This document shows, piece by piece, positions 34,602-43,015 of a DNA stretch of 48,422 nucleotides. Both the position numbers and the translations under genes were made by a program. The stretch covers positions 1-48,422 of the forward strand of contig CALZIO010000016.1 of assembly GCA_945787785.1 (NCBI GenBank), read 5' to 3'. Position 1 is the stretch's first letter, and every line of letters begins with the position of its first letter. The notes under the pieces were generated by a model that saw only the letters and a program-made list of their open reading frames with translations, made no database searches and was not told the DNA's origin. The DNA is from an uncultured Chromatiaceae bacterium (GTDB taxonomy: Bacteria; Pseudomonadota; Gammaproteobacteria; Tenderiales; Tenderiaceae).

Positions 34602-35381
34602 ATGAAGAAAAGACATCGAATACAGTTTCCGAAGACAGAATTAACCAGTTCCAATCAAGACGAAGTATATTTCTATCTTCAAGGATCAGGCGGTGATAGG
34701 AAAATAAGGTTTCACGACTACGATGAAATTTATCAGATAGAAGGTCTGTATGAGCAAGTTTTCTATGATCGCCTGAAGTGCGTATCTCCTTCTAAAGTAG
34801 CATCATTACTCGAATCTGCGGTAAAACAGTATCAAAATAATTTTAGTGAACTGCGAATACTGGATTTAGGTGCCGGCAATGGCATGATGGGCGAGGAGTT
34901 AAAAAAACAGGGTGTTTCGCGTTTGGTAGGCGTAGACATAATCCCTGAAGCGTATGATGCAACAATCCGGGACAGGCCAGGAGTATATGATGCATATTAC
35001 GTTGAGGATTTCACGAAGCTGAATGATGAGAAAAGAGAAGAAATAAGCTCATGGCAATGTGATTGCATGGTAACAGTTGCAGCATTGGGTTTTGGCGACA
35101 TCCCAGCAAAAGCATTCTTAGAGGCGTTTAATATAGTTAAGAGCGAGGCGTGGGTGGCGTTTAATATCAAGGACACCTTCTTTGATGCCAGCGATGAATC
35201 AGGATTCTCAAAAATGATTCGGGAATTAATATTCTCGAAATATCTTGAAATTTATTGTATTGAACGTTACAGGCATAGATTATCAATTGAGGGTGAGCCT
35301 TTATACTACTTTGCCATTACAGGTTGGAAAACGTCAGACGTTCCTGATGAGTTTTTAGAGTCAAAAGGTATCAAGACCTAA
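34602..35381 (+). CDS. Class I SAM-dependent methyltransferase
   Basis: A 259-residue protein. The SAM-binding motif I is LDLGAGNG at 87-94, followed by an acidic motif II (LVGVDIIPEA) and a motif III-like VEDF. The N-terminal about 80 residues (FHDYDEIYQIEGLYEQVFYDRLKC) form a helical cap as in small-molecule methyltransferases. The substrate is unknown. GAGGT directly precedes the ATG. The gene is AT-rich compared with the glutaminase and asparagine synthetase genes to its right, and it lies in the accessory stretch with the effector-like gene, so horizontal transfer is plausible. Confidence 0.85.
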   Translation: MKKRHRIQFPKTELTSSNQDEVYFYLQGSGGDRKIRFHDYDEIYQIEGLYEQVFYDRLKCVSPSKVASLLESAVKQYQNNFSELRILDLGAGNGMMGEELKKQGVSRLVGVDIIPEAYDATIRDRPGVYDAYYVEDFTKLNDEKREEISSWQCDCMVTVAALGFGDIPAKAFLEAFNIVKSEAWVAFNIKDTFFDASDESGFSKMIRELIFSKYLEIYCIERYRHRLSIEGEPLYYFAITGWKTSDVPDEFLESKGIKT

Positions 35382-35622
35382 AAATAGTTTCTATGGCAGA
35401 GTAATATGGTGTTCCTCATCTAGCTGTAATTTTCTGCCAAAAATATCTGCGTTGCCGAACGTTTTTTGTAGTTTTTTAAGTGCTGACAGTTAGGTGCGAG
35501 TAGACATTATTCAGCATATCACTAAAGCTGAATAACCACGATCGTTGCAATCCGGTGTGCGCCAAGAAGCTCTAATCTCGGTTGCATCGTTCGGGATGAT
35601 TTGATGGGCTCAAGAGGTAACA

Positions 35623-37581
35623 ATGAACAGCGTGACGAGCAAACAGCCGGGTATGCTACCGGAAAGCCGCACTCTATTGCAGTCGATGTTGCAAGACTTG
35701 TATCACTCGTTCCGACATGATGCGGGCGGCGTAATAGCTAATCACTTGCCTGAATTATCCCAGGCCGATCCAAATTGGTTTGGTTTATGCGCTGCGACCC
35801 TGGATGGTACGGTGCTGGAAGCGGGCGATAGTCGCATTGCGTTTACGGTTCAATCGATCGCCAAGCCGTTGATACTTGCGCTTGCGTTGGAAGACCATGA
35901 CACCGATACAATCTTGCATAAGATCGGTGTTGAGCCCACCGGGGAACGATTTGATTCGATTCTGTATTCAGAGGATCAAGAAAACCCCAAGCTGAATCCG
36001 TTCATGAATGCTGGTGCGATTGCCACACTTGAGCTTATTGACGGGAAAAACCTGGAAGAACGCTTTTCACGAATTTGCGGTTTATTACAGCGTTTTTTAT
36101 CAAAGCCCGTAGTTATGGATCAAAATGCGTTGGTGTCGCGTCGTTTATACGACCATCACAATCGCGCCATTGCTTACCTGTTGCTTAGTCGGGGGCTTAT
36201 TAAGGGACCAGTGGAAGACCTCCTCGAACTTTATCAGCGGATATGTTGTATTTCGCTGGACTGTTTGGATCTGGCTACTATTGCAGCGGTATTGGCTAAC
36301 GCGGGAGTTCATCCGACAAGCAATAAACAAGTGTTGCCTGCCGAACACGTCAAAACCATTCTATCGGTTATGCAGACCTGTGGTATGTACGAGTTTTCAG
36401 GTCAATGGGCTTATCGCGTGGGCCTGCCGGCGAAAAGTAATTTATGCGGCGCTATGCTTGTGGTCGTACCTGGTCAATTCGGTTTTGCCGTGTATTCTCC
36501 ACCCCTTGATGAAGTGCATCAAAAAAGTGTGCGCGGCTTGAAAGTGTGCGAAGCCTTATCAAGGAAACTTTGCCTGCATATGTTCCGGACTGGCGCATGC
36601 AAAACGCCTTTAACAAAAATTCAACACACTCAAAACTCAAAGCCTTGCCACAACGACCACGACATAAACCAATTGCTAACACGAATTCATGAGCGCACCA
36701 AAGGAGGCGTTGACGGCAGTTGTTACAATATCGCCCCCGATGTGTTTACTGTCGATCCGGATGCGCACGCCATCTGTATTACAACTGTGGACGGTCGCCG
36801 CTTCGCGACAGGAAATTGTGATGCGCCATTCTTAATCCAGTCCATCTCGAAAGTTTTTGCTTACGGACTGGCGCTGGAAGATCACGGTCGTGAGGTGGTG
36901 TTGCAAAATGTCGACGTGGAGCCCAGTGGTAATCCCTATGATGGGATCATTCGTCTGGAACAGCGCTCCAAACGCCCGCATAATCCAATGGTCAACACGG
37001 GCGGCATTGCCACTACTGCCTTGATTAAAGGTGAAGGCCCTGCGCAACGATTAGACCGAATACTGTGCATGTATGAGCGCTACATAGGACATGAAGTTCA
37101 TATCGATATGCGCACTTACTTGGCCGAAACCAAGTCAGGCGATCGCAACAAAGCCATTGCTTATCTGTTGCGCCATTTTGGCTTGTTGGAAAATGAGGTG
37201 GACGATGCCCTGAGTCTTTATCTGCAGCAATGCAGCGCTGTTATCAACTGTGAAGACCTTTCCACCATGGCGGCAACATTGGCTAATGGTGGTGTCAATC
37301 CACTCACTAATCAACGGGCGATACAAGAAGATTATGTTGGTGACTTGCTTACTGTCATGTATACCTGCGGCATGTACGATTTTGCCGGTGAGTGGAGTTA
37401 CCGCATCGGCTTGCCGGCAAAAAGTGGTGTAAGTGGCGGAATACTTGCGGTTGTGCCCGGTCAAATGGGTATCGCTGTTTATTCACCACGACTGGATCTG
37501 CACGGCAATAGCATTGCAGGCATTAAGGCGCTTGAATCCATCTCCGCTGAATTAGATCTGCATATTTTTTCCTGTAGGTAA
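35623..37581 (+). CDS. Tandem two-domain glutaminase
   Basis: A 652-residue protein in which two glutaminase A domains (each about 300 residues, the normal length for a whole enzyme) are joined by a short linker at about 326-346. Both keep the catalytic Ser-x-x-Lys: Ser78/Lys81 in QSIAK and Ser407/Lys410 in QSISK. Both also keep the Asn of N-A/T-G and the TCGMY Tyr. The second domain keeps the conserved ETKSGDRNKAIAYLL segment; in the first this reads SRRLYDHHNRAIAYLL, so the conserved Glu is Arg, and the expected early Tyr before Pro is His. The first domain is therefore probably weakened or has another role. Glutamine to glutamate plus ammonia is the expected reaction. AGAGGT precedes the ATG. 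It converges on asnB. Confidence 0.92.
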   Translation: MNSVTSKQPGMLPESRTLLQSMLQDLYHSFRHDAGGVIANHLPELSQADPNWFGLCAATLDGTVLEAGDSRIAFTVQSIAKPLILALALEDHDTDTILHKIGVEPTGERFDSILYSEDQENPKLNPFMNAGAIATLELIDGKNLEERFSRICGLLQRFLSKPVVMDQNALVSRRLYDHHNRAIAYLLLSRGLIKGPVEDLLELYQRICCISLDCLDLATIAAVLANAGVHPTSNKQVLPAEHVKTILSVMQTCGMYEFSGQWAYRVGLPAKSNLCGAMLVVVPGQFGFAVYSPPLDEVHQKSVRGLKVCEALSRKLCLHMFRTGACKTPLTKIQHTQNSKPCHNDHDINQLLTRIHERTKGGVDGSCYNIAPDVFTVDPDAHAICITTVDGRRFATGNCDAPFLIQSISKVFAYGLALEDHGREVVLQNVDVEPSGNPYDGIIRLEQRSKRPHNPMVNTGGIATTALIKGEGPAQRLDRILCMYERYIGHEVHIDMRTYLAETKSGDRNKAIAYLLRHFGLLENEVDDALSLYLQQCSAVINCEDLSTMAATLANGGVNPLTNQRAIQEDYVGDLLTVMYTCGMYDFAGEWSYRIGLPAKSGVSGGILAVVPGQMGIAVYSPRLDLHGNSIAGIKALESISAELDLHIFSCR

Positions 37582-37601
37582 TTGCATTCACCAGAAAGCT
37601 C

Positions 37602-37863
37602 TAGGAGCCTGTCGGACTTAGGTGTTCGTAGCGAGGCGAGTGGGAAATTGAGACCATTTTTTCGATCTTTTGAGGCGAATAGCGAGCCTATTTAACGAAA
37701 AAGATCGGAAAAATGGGCCGATTTCCCGCCGCCGCAGTACGACTGCAGGGATGCAGGAGGTACGAGCGCAGGGATGTGCGAAGGTAGAATAATGCAGGAG
37801 CAATTATCGAGGGCAAAGCATGGAGCAGTTGCCGAGAATCATCCTAAGTCCGACAGGCTCCTA
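37602..37863. mobile_element. MITE family 2 (TA-flanked inverted-repeat element)
   Basis: A 262-base element with a perfect 21-bp terminal inverted repeat including TA, starting TAGGAGCCTGTCGGACTTAG. Internally CCATTTTTTCGATC near the left pairs with GATCGGAAAAATGG further right, so the whole element can fold into a long hairpin. It has no coding capacity. It lies between the convergent glutaminase and asparagine synthetase genes, 12 bases from the asnB stop. Confidence 0.85.
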
Positions 37864-37874
37864 GGCAAAGATAA

Positions 37875-39389
37875 TCAGTCGATTTGCCAACGGCCCACGT
37901 TGGCCAGCACTTCCTGAGGCCGCTCAAACTGCTCCATGAGCAGGCTGTGGTAGAAACACTCTTCGGTTGAACGCAAACGATCGGTTACAAAGCGTGATTT
38001 ATACGCTTCAGTATCAATACCCGAAGCTGTGCGTTTCAACACCTCCGGCAACAGGTCGACCATACCGCTGCCTTCATCGAACTGCTCTTTATTACGCCAG
38101 GTAATGTCAGCTGGTAACAAATCCTCAAACGCCTTGCGCAAGATCCATTTTTCAATACGCCGGCCGTCGTCTTCGGTATGAAGCTTGAACCGTGGTGATA
38201 CAGTCTGTGCCATGGCAATCACCTCGGTATCGAGAAACGGTACCCGCGCCTCAATGGCATGGCGCATGGTCATGCGGTCCACCCGTTGTAGGTTGATATT
38301 GTGCAGTCGAGTTATCGAACGGCGCAGTTCCTTGTGTAACATTTCATCGTCGGTAATGGTCTTGTGATAGGTATAGCCGGCAAACAATTCGTCGGCGCCC
38401 TCTCCGGTGAGAATGACCTTCACCTTGTCGGCTGCCAGGTGCGCGGCGAACCAGGTCGGAATCGCACTGCGCACCAAGTCCTGGTCGAAGGATTCCAGGT
38501 GGTAAATGATCTCGGGTAGTTTTTCGATTACCTCAGTGGCAGTGTACACATACTCATGATGGATAGAACCAATGTGACGGGCGACGCGACGTGCGGCTTC
38601 TAAATCACGCGAGCCTTCGTTGCCTACAGAAAAGGTGTGAAGCTCGGGCATATATTTTTTTGCGACAGCCGCAATGATACTGCTGTCGAGCCCGCCCGAA
38701 AGAAATGCACCTAAAGGCACATCACTCAACAAGCGTTTCTTTACTGCGGCCTCTATGGTCTCACGTACCTGACGAGTGTGGACCTCCAAATCCAGCTCCA
38801 GCGGAACTCGATCCGGCACTTCATAATAAATATGAAAACCGCTCTTGGAGTCGTAAAGGGTGCCGGGCGGAAACTCTTTGATATTCTCGGTTAACGGTGT
38901 CAGCGCCTTGAGCTCCGAGGCAAAGTACATCGTCTCGGTACCGTCTTCACTTTTCTGACGTCCATAGTACAACGGCTTGATGCCGATGCGATCACGCGCC
39001 AGCATCAGTCGATCGCCCTCAGAAATGGCAAAAGCAAACATACCGTCAAGTAACCGCGGGGTCGACAGTCCGTGCTCCTCAAATATGTGGAGAATGGTTT
39101 CGCTATCGCTGTGGGAGATGAAGTTATGGGCTTCGCCAAGTTGTTTGCGCAATTGCGGGTGGTTGTAGATCATACCGTTGGCTACCAGCGTGGCGCTGTG
39201 ATCTTCATTGTGAATCGGTTGCTGGCCGTGAGCCGGATCCATAATGGCCAGCCGAATATGACCCAACACCCCCTGGTTAAGTTGGACATGCATCCCGTGA
39301 CCATCCGGTCCACGGTGGCGCTGCGCATCGATCATAGTTTGTACCTTCGATTTGTCGACGTCTCCCCAAACTCCTACAATTCCACACAT
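37875..39389 (-). CDS. asnB: Asparagine synthetase B (glutamine-hydrolysing)
   Basis: A 504-residue two-domain enzyme. The N-terminal class II amidotransferase domain starts with the nucleophile Cys2 (MCGIVGVWGD), with RHRGPDGHG and NGMIYNH. The synthetase domain has the ATP pyrophosphatase loop LSGGLDSSI, then LTGEGADELFAGY and VDRMTMRHAIEARVPFLD. It makes asparagine from aspartate, ATP and glutamine in the cytosol. The ATG at 39387-39389 is required by the Cys2 and has AAGGTGG upstream; an upstream start would bury the nucleophile. It is divergent from the osmoprotectant transporter and convergent with the glutaminase, another glutamine-consuming enzyme. Confidence 0.96.
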   Translation of the reverse strand: MCGIVGVWGDVDKSKVQTMIDAQRHRGPDGHGMHVQLNQGVLGHIRLAIMDPAHGQQPIHNEDHSATLVANGMIYNHPQLRKQLGEAHNFISHSDSETILHIFEEHGLSTPRLLDGMFAFAISEGDRLMLARDRIGIKPLYYGRQKSEDGTETMYFASELKALTPLTENIKEFPPGTLYDSKSGFHIYYEVPDRVPLELDLEVHTRQVRETIEAAVKKRLLSDVPLGAFLSGGLDSSIIAAVAKKYMPELHTFSVGNEGSRDLEAARRVARHIGSIHHEYVYTATEVIEKLPEIIYHLESFDQDLVRSAIPTWFAAHLAADKVKVILTGEGADELFAGYTYHKTITDDEMLHKELRRSITRLHNINLQRVDRMTMRHAIEARVPFLDTEVIAMAQTVSPRFKLHTEDDGRRIEKWILRKAFEDLLPADITWRNKEQFDEGSGMVDLLPEVLKRTASGIDTEAYKSRFVTDRLRSTEECFYHSLLMEQFERPQEVLANVGRWQID

Positions 39390-39519
39390 AAAAACCACCT
39401 TGAGTTACTTGCATGTATTAGCCGTAAACTGCTTCAGTATATCCTTTTATATGTTGGAAATATGCTGACTGCAAGCCACTTTCCTTGAGCGCCGTCGGTA
39501 AATCCAGCACACTGTGTGT

Positions 39520-40272
39520 ATGCTGGTAATCTCACAAGTTTCCAAACGCTATGGCGACGCCCCGGCTCTGGCACCTACTGATCTTCAAGTTCCTAGCGGC
39601 GAATCTCTAGTACTGATCGGCCCCAGCGGCTGCGGCAAGTCTACTTTGCTGCGCCTGATTGCAGGTCTTATTCAGCCGGATTCTGGCACTATCACTTTCG
39701 AAGGAACCAGATTATCGTCTGAAAATATTCTCCAGATTCGGCAGCGAATGGGCTACGTTATTCAGGAAGGTGGCCTGTTTCCCCATCTCACCGTACGCGA
39801 TAACGTCACAGTCATGGCACGCTATCTGCACCGCGATGCCAGCTGGATAGATTGCCGCATCAACGAACTAGCCCAATTGGCGCGACTACCTGAGGAAATG
39901 ATGAGCCGTTTCCCAGCTGAGCTATCCGGCGGCCAGCGCCAACGTGTCAGCCTCATGCGCGCACTGATGCTGGATCCTGATCTGTTGCTGTTGGATGAAC
40001 CGCTGGGTGCACTAGACCCCATGATTCGTTATGAGTTGCAACAGGAACTCAAAGCTATCTTTGGCCAACTCGGCAAGACCGTCATTATGGTTACCCACGA
40101 CATCGCCGAAGCGGCTTTTTTTGGGCAGACCCTGGTTCTAATGCGGGATGGACACATAGTGCAAGCCGGTCCCTTTAAAGAACTGGCCCAAACACCGGCC
40201 GAACCGTTCGTCGAACAATTCATCACCGCGCAACGTGAACCCATGGCGCAGCTCGTTGAGGCACTCAGATGA
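39520..40272 (+). CDS. Osmoprotectant/glycine betaine ABC transporter ATP-binding subunit
   Basis: A 250-residue ATPase. Walker A is GPSGCGKST (34-42), with a Q-loop at YVIQEGG, the signature LSGGQ at 135-139, Walker B LLLLDE at 155-160 and the H-loop VTHD. The sequence groups with the quaternary-amine (OpuCA/YehX type) branch by general appearance, but the C-terminal CBS regulatory domains seen in many homologues are missing. The stop overlaps the next start (ATGA), so it is translationally coupled to the fused binding-protein/permease gene. The ATG is preferred over an upstream GTG. Confidence 0.92.
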   Translation: MLVISQVSKRYGDAPALAPTDLQVPSGESLVLIGPSGCGKSTLLRLIAGLIQPDSGTITFEGTRLSSENILQIRQRMGYVIQEGGLFPHLTVRDNVTVMARYLHRDASWIDCRINELAQLARLPEEMMSRFPAELSGGQRQRVSLMRALMLDPDLLLLDEPLGALDPMIRYELQQELKAIFGQLGKTVIMVTHDIAEAAFFGQTLVLMRDGHIVQAGPFKELAQTPAEPFVEQFITAQREPMAQLVEALR

Positions 40273-41798
40273 AAGCGAAACAAAGGATAGGCGTGATGCT
40301 GTTGGGATTTTGCGCCCTACTGGTAAACACCGTTGTCAGTGCCGAGGCGCCGGTGAGCATCACTGTCGGCTCCAAAGGGTTTACCGAATCTGTCATCTTA
40401 GGCGAGATGCTCAGACACTTGGCTCGGCAAACAGGCATCGAGGCTCACCATCAACGCCAACTGGGCGGTACACGCGTATTGTGGAACGCATTACTCAGCG
40501 GTGAGATCGATGCTTACCCCGAATACACAGGCACCTTGTTACAAGAGATCCTGGTCAAGGAAAACTTGCAAACCGAGGCTGAACTCAAGCAGGCCCTGAC
40601 GGAACGTGGCCTGCGAATGACGTCTCCGCTCGGCTTTAACAACACCTATGCCATAGGGATGAAAGCAGAGCTTGCCGAACGACTCAAGCTACGCACTATT
40701 TCTGATTTAAAAAACCATCCCGAACTTGTACTGGGTTTCGGTAGCGAATTTATGGATCGGGCCGATGGCTGGCCGGGTCTGCAGCAAGGTTACCAATTAC
40801 CTCAACAAAACGTTCGGGGACTGGACCATGACCTGGCCTATCGCGGCATTGAATCAGGCACGCTACATGTCACCGATCTTTACGCTACGGATGCGGAAAT
40901 CGCCTATTACAAGCTTCGAGCGCTTGAGGATGATCTGAATTACTTCCCCGTTTATAACGCTGTCATTCTGTATCGTGCCGATGTCGAACAACGTGCACCC
41001 GAAGTAGCCGCGATGTTCAATCGACTTGCCGGTCGCATTGATGCACCGACAATGAGCAGAATGAACGCCCAGGTGAAACTGAATGGCGAACCCGAGTCCG
41101 CGGTTGCAGCAGGATTTTTGAAACAAGCGTTCAATCTGGACGTGGACTACCAGATACAGTCCGCATGGCAACGATTCTGGCAGCATACCGGTGAACATTT
41201 GGTACTGGTCGGCATCTCTTTGTCCGCGGCAATTCTTTTTGCTGTGCCGCTGGGTATCCTGGCGGCACGTCGTGAACGCCTTGGTCCGATTGTGCTCGGC
41301 GTAGCTGGCATCCTTCAAACGATTCCTTCTTTAGCGTTGTTTGTCTTCATGATTCCGCTACTTGGCATCGGAGGACCACCAGCGATCATGGCCTTGTTTC
41401 TCTATAGTCTGCTTCCCATTATTCGCAACACCTATGCCGGACTCAAGGATATCCCGCCAGCTATCGTCGAATCAGCACAGGCGCTCGGATTACCATCGCG
41501 TGCCAGGCTGCGTATCGTAGAGTTACCATTGGCTACGCGCGCCATTCTCGCTGGAATAAAAACTTCGGCGGTGATCAACGTGGGCACTGCTGCGCTTAGT
41601 GCCCTCATTGGCGCCGGCGGATACGGTCAGCCCATACTCACCGGTATACGACTCGATGATATAGGCTTGATCCTGCAAGGTGCTATTCCCGCTGCAGTAC
41701 TAGCGCTGCTAGTGCAAGGATTATTTGAACTGATCGAGCGTGGGTTATTACCGAAAGGCCTTCGAATACAGACGAGCGAGGTAAAGTCGGCAAGTTAG
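40269..41798 (+). CDS. Fused osmoprotectant-binding protein and ABC permease (binding domain first)
   Basis: A 509-residue protein. A signal-like N-terminal helix precedes an OpuAC-type substrate-binding domain at about 28-290 (VGSKGFTESVILGEML, GTRVLWNALLSGEIDAYPEYTG, GFGSEFMDRADGWPGL). A five-to-six helix BPD_transp_1 permease domain follows at about 305-495, with the coupling segment INVGTAALSALIGAGGYGQPILTGI. In the fused betaine transporters I know (OpuABC, BusAB type) the permease comes first, so here the order is reversed and the permease must start from the periplasmic side. With the preceding ATPase it forms a complete two-gene importer for a betaine, choline or related compound. Confidence 0.93.
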   Translation: MKAKQRIGVMLLGFCALLVNTVVSAEAPVSITVGSKGFTESVILGEMLRHLARQTGIEAHHQRQLGGTRVLWNALLSGEIDAYPEYTGTLLQEILVKENLQTEAELKQALTERGLRMTSPLGFNNTYAIGMKAELAERLKLRTISDLKNHPELVLGFGSEFMDRADGWPGLQQGYQLPQQNVRGLDHDLAYRGIESGTLHVTDLYATDAEIAYYKLRALEDDLNYFPVYNAVILYRADVEQRAPEVAAMFNRLAGRIDAPTMSRMNAQVKLNGEPESAVAAGFLKQAFNLDVDYQIQSAWQRFWQHTGEHLVLVGISLSAAILFAVPLGILAARRERLGPIVLGVAGILQTIPSLALFVFMIPLLGIGGPPAIMALFLYSLLPIIRNTYAGLKDIPPAIVESAQALGLPSRARLRIVELPLATRAILAGIKTSAVINVGTAALSALIGAGGYGQPILTGIRLDDIGLILQGAIPAAVLALLVQGLFELIERGLLPKGLRIQTSEVKSAS

Positions 41799-41815
41799 GG
41801 AAATGTAAATTCCGT

Positions 41816-41882
41816 GGATTTCGAGATAAGACCCGAACATATACCCTGGGTTCATTTTGGTAATGACGCGGATCTCGAATCC
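41816..41882. repeat. Imperfect inverted repeat after the ABC transporter
   Basis: GGATTTCGAGAT (41816-41827) and ATCTCGAATCC (41872-41882) are complementary with one missing base, separated by about 44 bases. It may act as a transcript end for the transporter operon; there is no T-run. Confidence 0.45.
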
Positions 41883-41900
41883 CATAATTGATAAATATAG

Positions 41901-41928
41901 AAAAAGAAAACCCCACTAACGCGGGGCA
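41901..41928 (-). terminator. Rho-independent terminator of the small minus-strand gene
   Basis: On the minus strand GCCCCGC pairs with GTGGGG and runs into TTTTCTTTTT, about 70 bases after the stop of the 104-residue gene. Confidence 0.75.
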
Positions 41929-41994
41929 GGTTGCTATTCTTTATTTGTACTAATTAAGTTCTTTTGCATGAAGCTGATTGCAGCCAAGGCAGCT

Positions 41995-42309
41995 TCAATC
42001 ATCATGCATCAGATTATGAATTTGCTTCATCGAAAGCCTTAGTGAAGCACTGCATTCCGTGCAATGCTGGGCACAGAATGCCAATATATTTTCCTCGTTG
42101 CTTGAGAAATCACGCGCAAAACGCTCAGCCTGGCCGCTGTTAACCCAGTCCATTGCGCTTTTGTTTAAACCAACATCAAATCCGAGCCGTTCGCTTAGAT
42201 AATATTTATGCTCCTCAACTTCCTTCAGTTGAAAAAACAAGCGAATAACAAATCGTTGTTGTTCGGTTAGTTGACTAACCTGCTTCTCACATCTCACTGT
42301 ACTATCCAC
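41995..42309 (-). CDS. Small conserved protein, unknown function
   Basis: A 104-residue protein with no signal peptide. The segment KYYLSERLGFDVGLNKSAMDWVNSGQAERF resembles a short recurring motif (Y-x-L-S-E-R-x-G-x-D-V-G) found in small bacterial proteins. Three Cys and one His near the C terminus (CAQHCTEC) could bind a metal. The start is a GTG without a strong ribosome site, so the true N terminus may be shorter. It is followed by a good terminator, which supports expression. Confidence 0.55.
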   Translation of the reverse strand: MDSTVRCEKQVSQLTEQQRFVIRLFFQLKEVEEHKYYLSERLGFDVGLNKSAMDWVNSGQAERFARDFSSNEENILAFCAQHCTECSASLRLSMKQIHNLMHDD

Positions 42310-43015
42310 GCTGATTTACAAAAATATCAAATTGCGGATGACAATTTGCCCACCGTTTCCACAGGGTGGCTGGTATAGATGGACTCCGCTACACTACTTT
42401 GCAATCAACCTGCTGTAACAAAACACTTGCAGTGTTATATACGACGCCCTACTTTCCTAAAACACGCCCTATTGAAAATGACCTTATTTCAATTCAAGCA
42501 TAAAACATACCGAACAATCTAATCTTTTATATTCAGCAAGTTATAAAAACACCCGACACTAGTGTGCAATTGAAGTGTAAAAATACCTGACATTATTCCG
42601 CGCTAGTTAAGTGCAATAATTAAATCGACTTATTCAACAGAAAGCTCTGTGGGTCGACATTTAGATGCATCAGATGATCGGCCATTATATCCAGCTGTGC
42701 CGGAAGAGCTGATTCGTACAGCTGTCTTGTAGTCTCACGTTGTGCAGCTGTTCAGTTGAACCGAAATGGATAGATATGGCTGCTATAGGTTCTGGCAATC
42801 ACTTTAGATTCCCTAAAACTCCGTTTACGCCGAAATTGGTCCAACTATGCTTTGGTGTAACCATAAGTCGTCTGAAATGACCACCTTATGCTTTTACGCA
42901 CACACCTCATAGCCAAATATGCAGGGTAGACACACCGGTTCAGGTTAGAGCTTTCCATTAAGATATCCGCTTCGTATCCCGATAACCTCAACACCCAATA
43001 CGAGTGGCAACATCG
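42310..43015. other. Long noncoding stretch with a tandem regulatory-like repeat
   Basis: About 700 bases without a supportable gene. Two related 20-base units at 42542-42561 and 42576-42595 are listed separately. The remainder shows no recognisable transposase remnant or RNA fold. Confidence 0.45.
42542..42595. repeat. Two direct repeats, 34 bases apart
   Basis: TATAAAAACACCCGACACTA and TGTAAAAATACCTGACATTA agree at 16 of 20 positions. The AAAAA-TAC-C-GACA core reminds me of elements upstream of PEP-CTERM genes, but no PEP-CTERM protein is nearby. Confidence 0.5.

Noticed and set aside
31567-35381. Restriction or other classic anti-phage system
   Set aside because: The methyltransferase has no restriction partner or DNA-recognition motif, and no known defence gene lies nearby.
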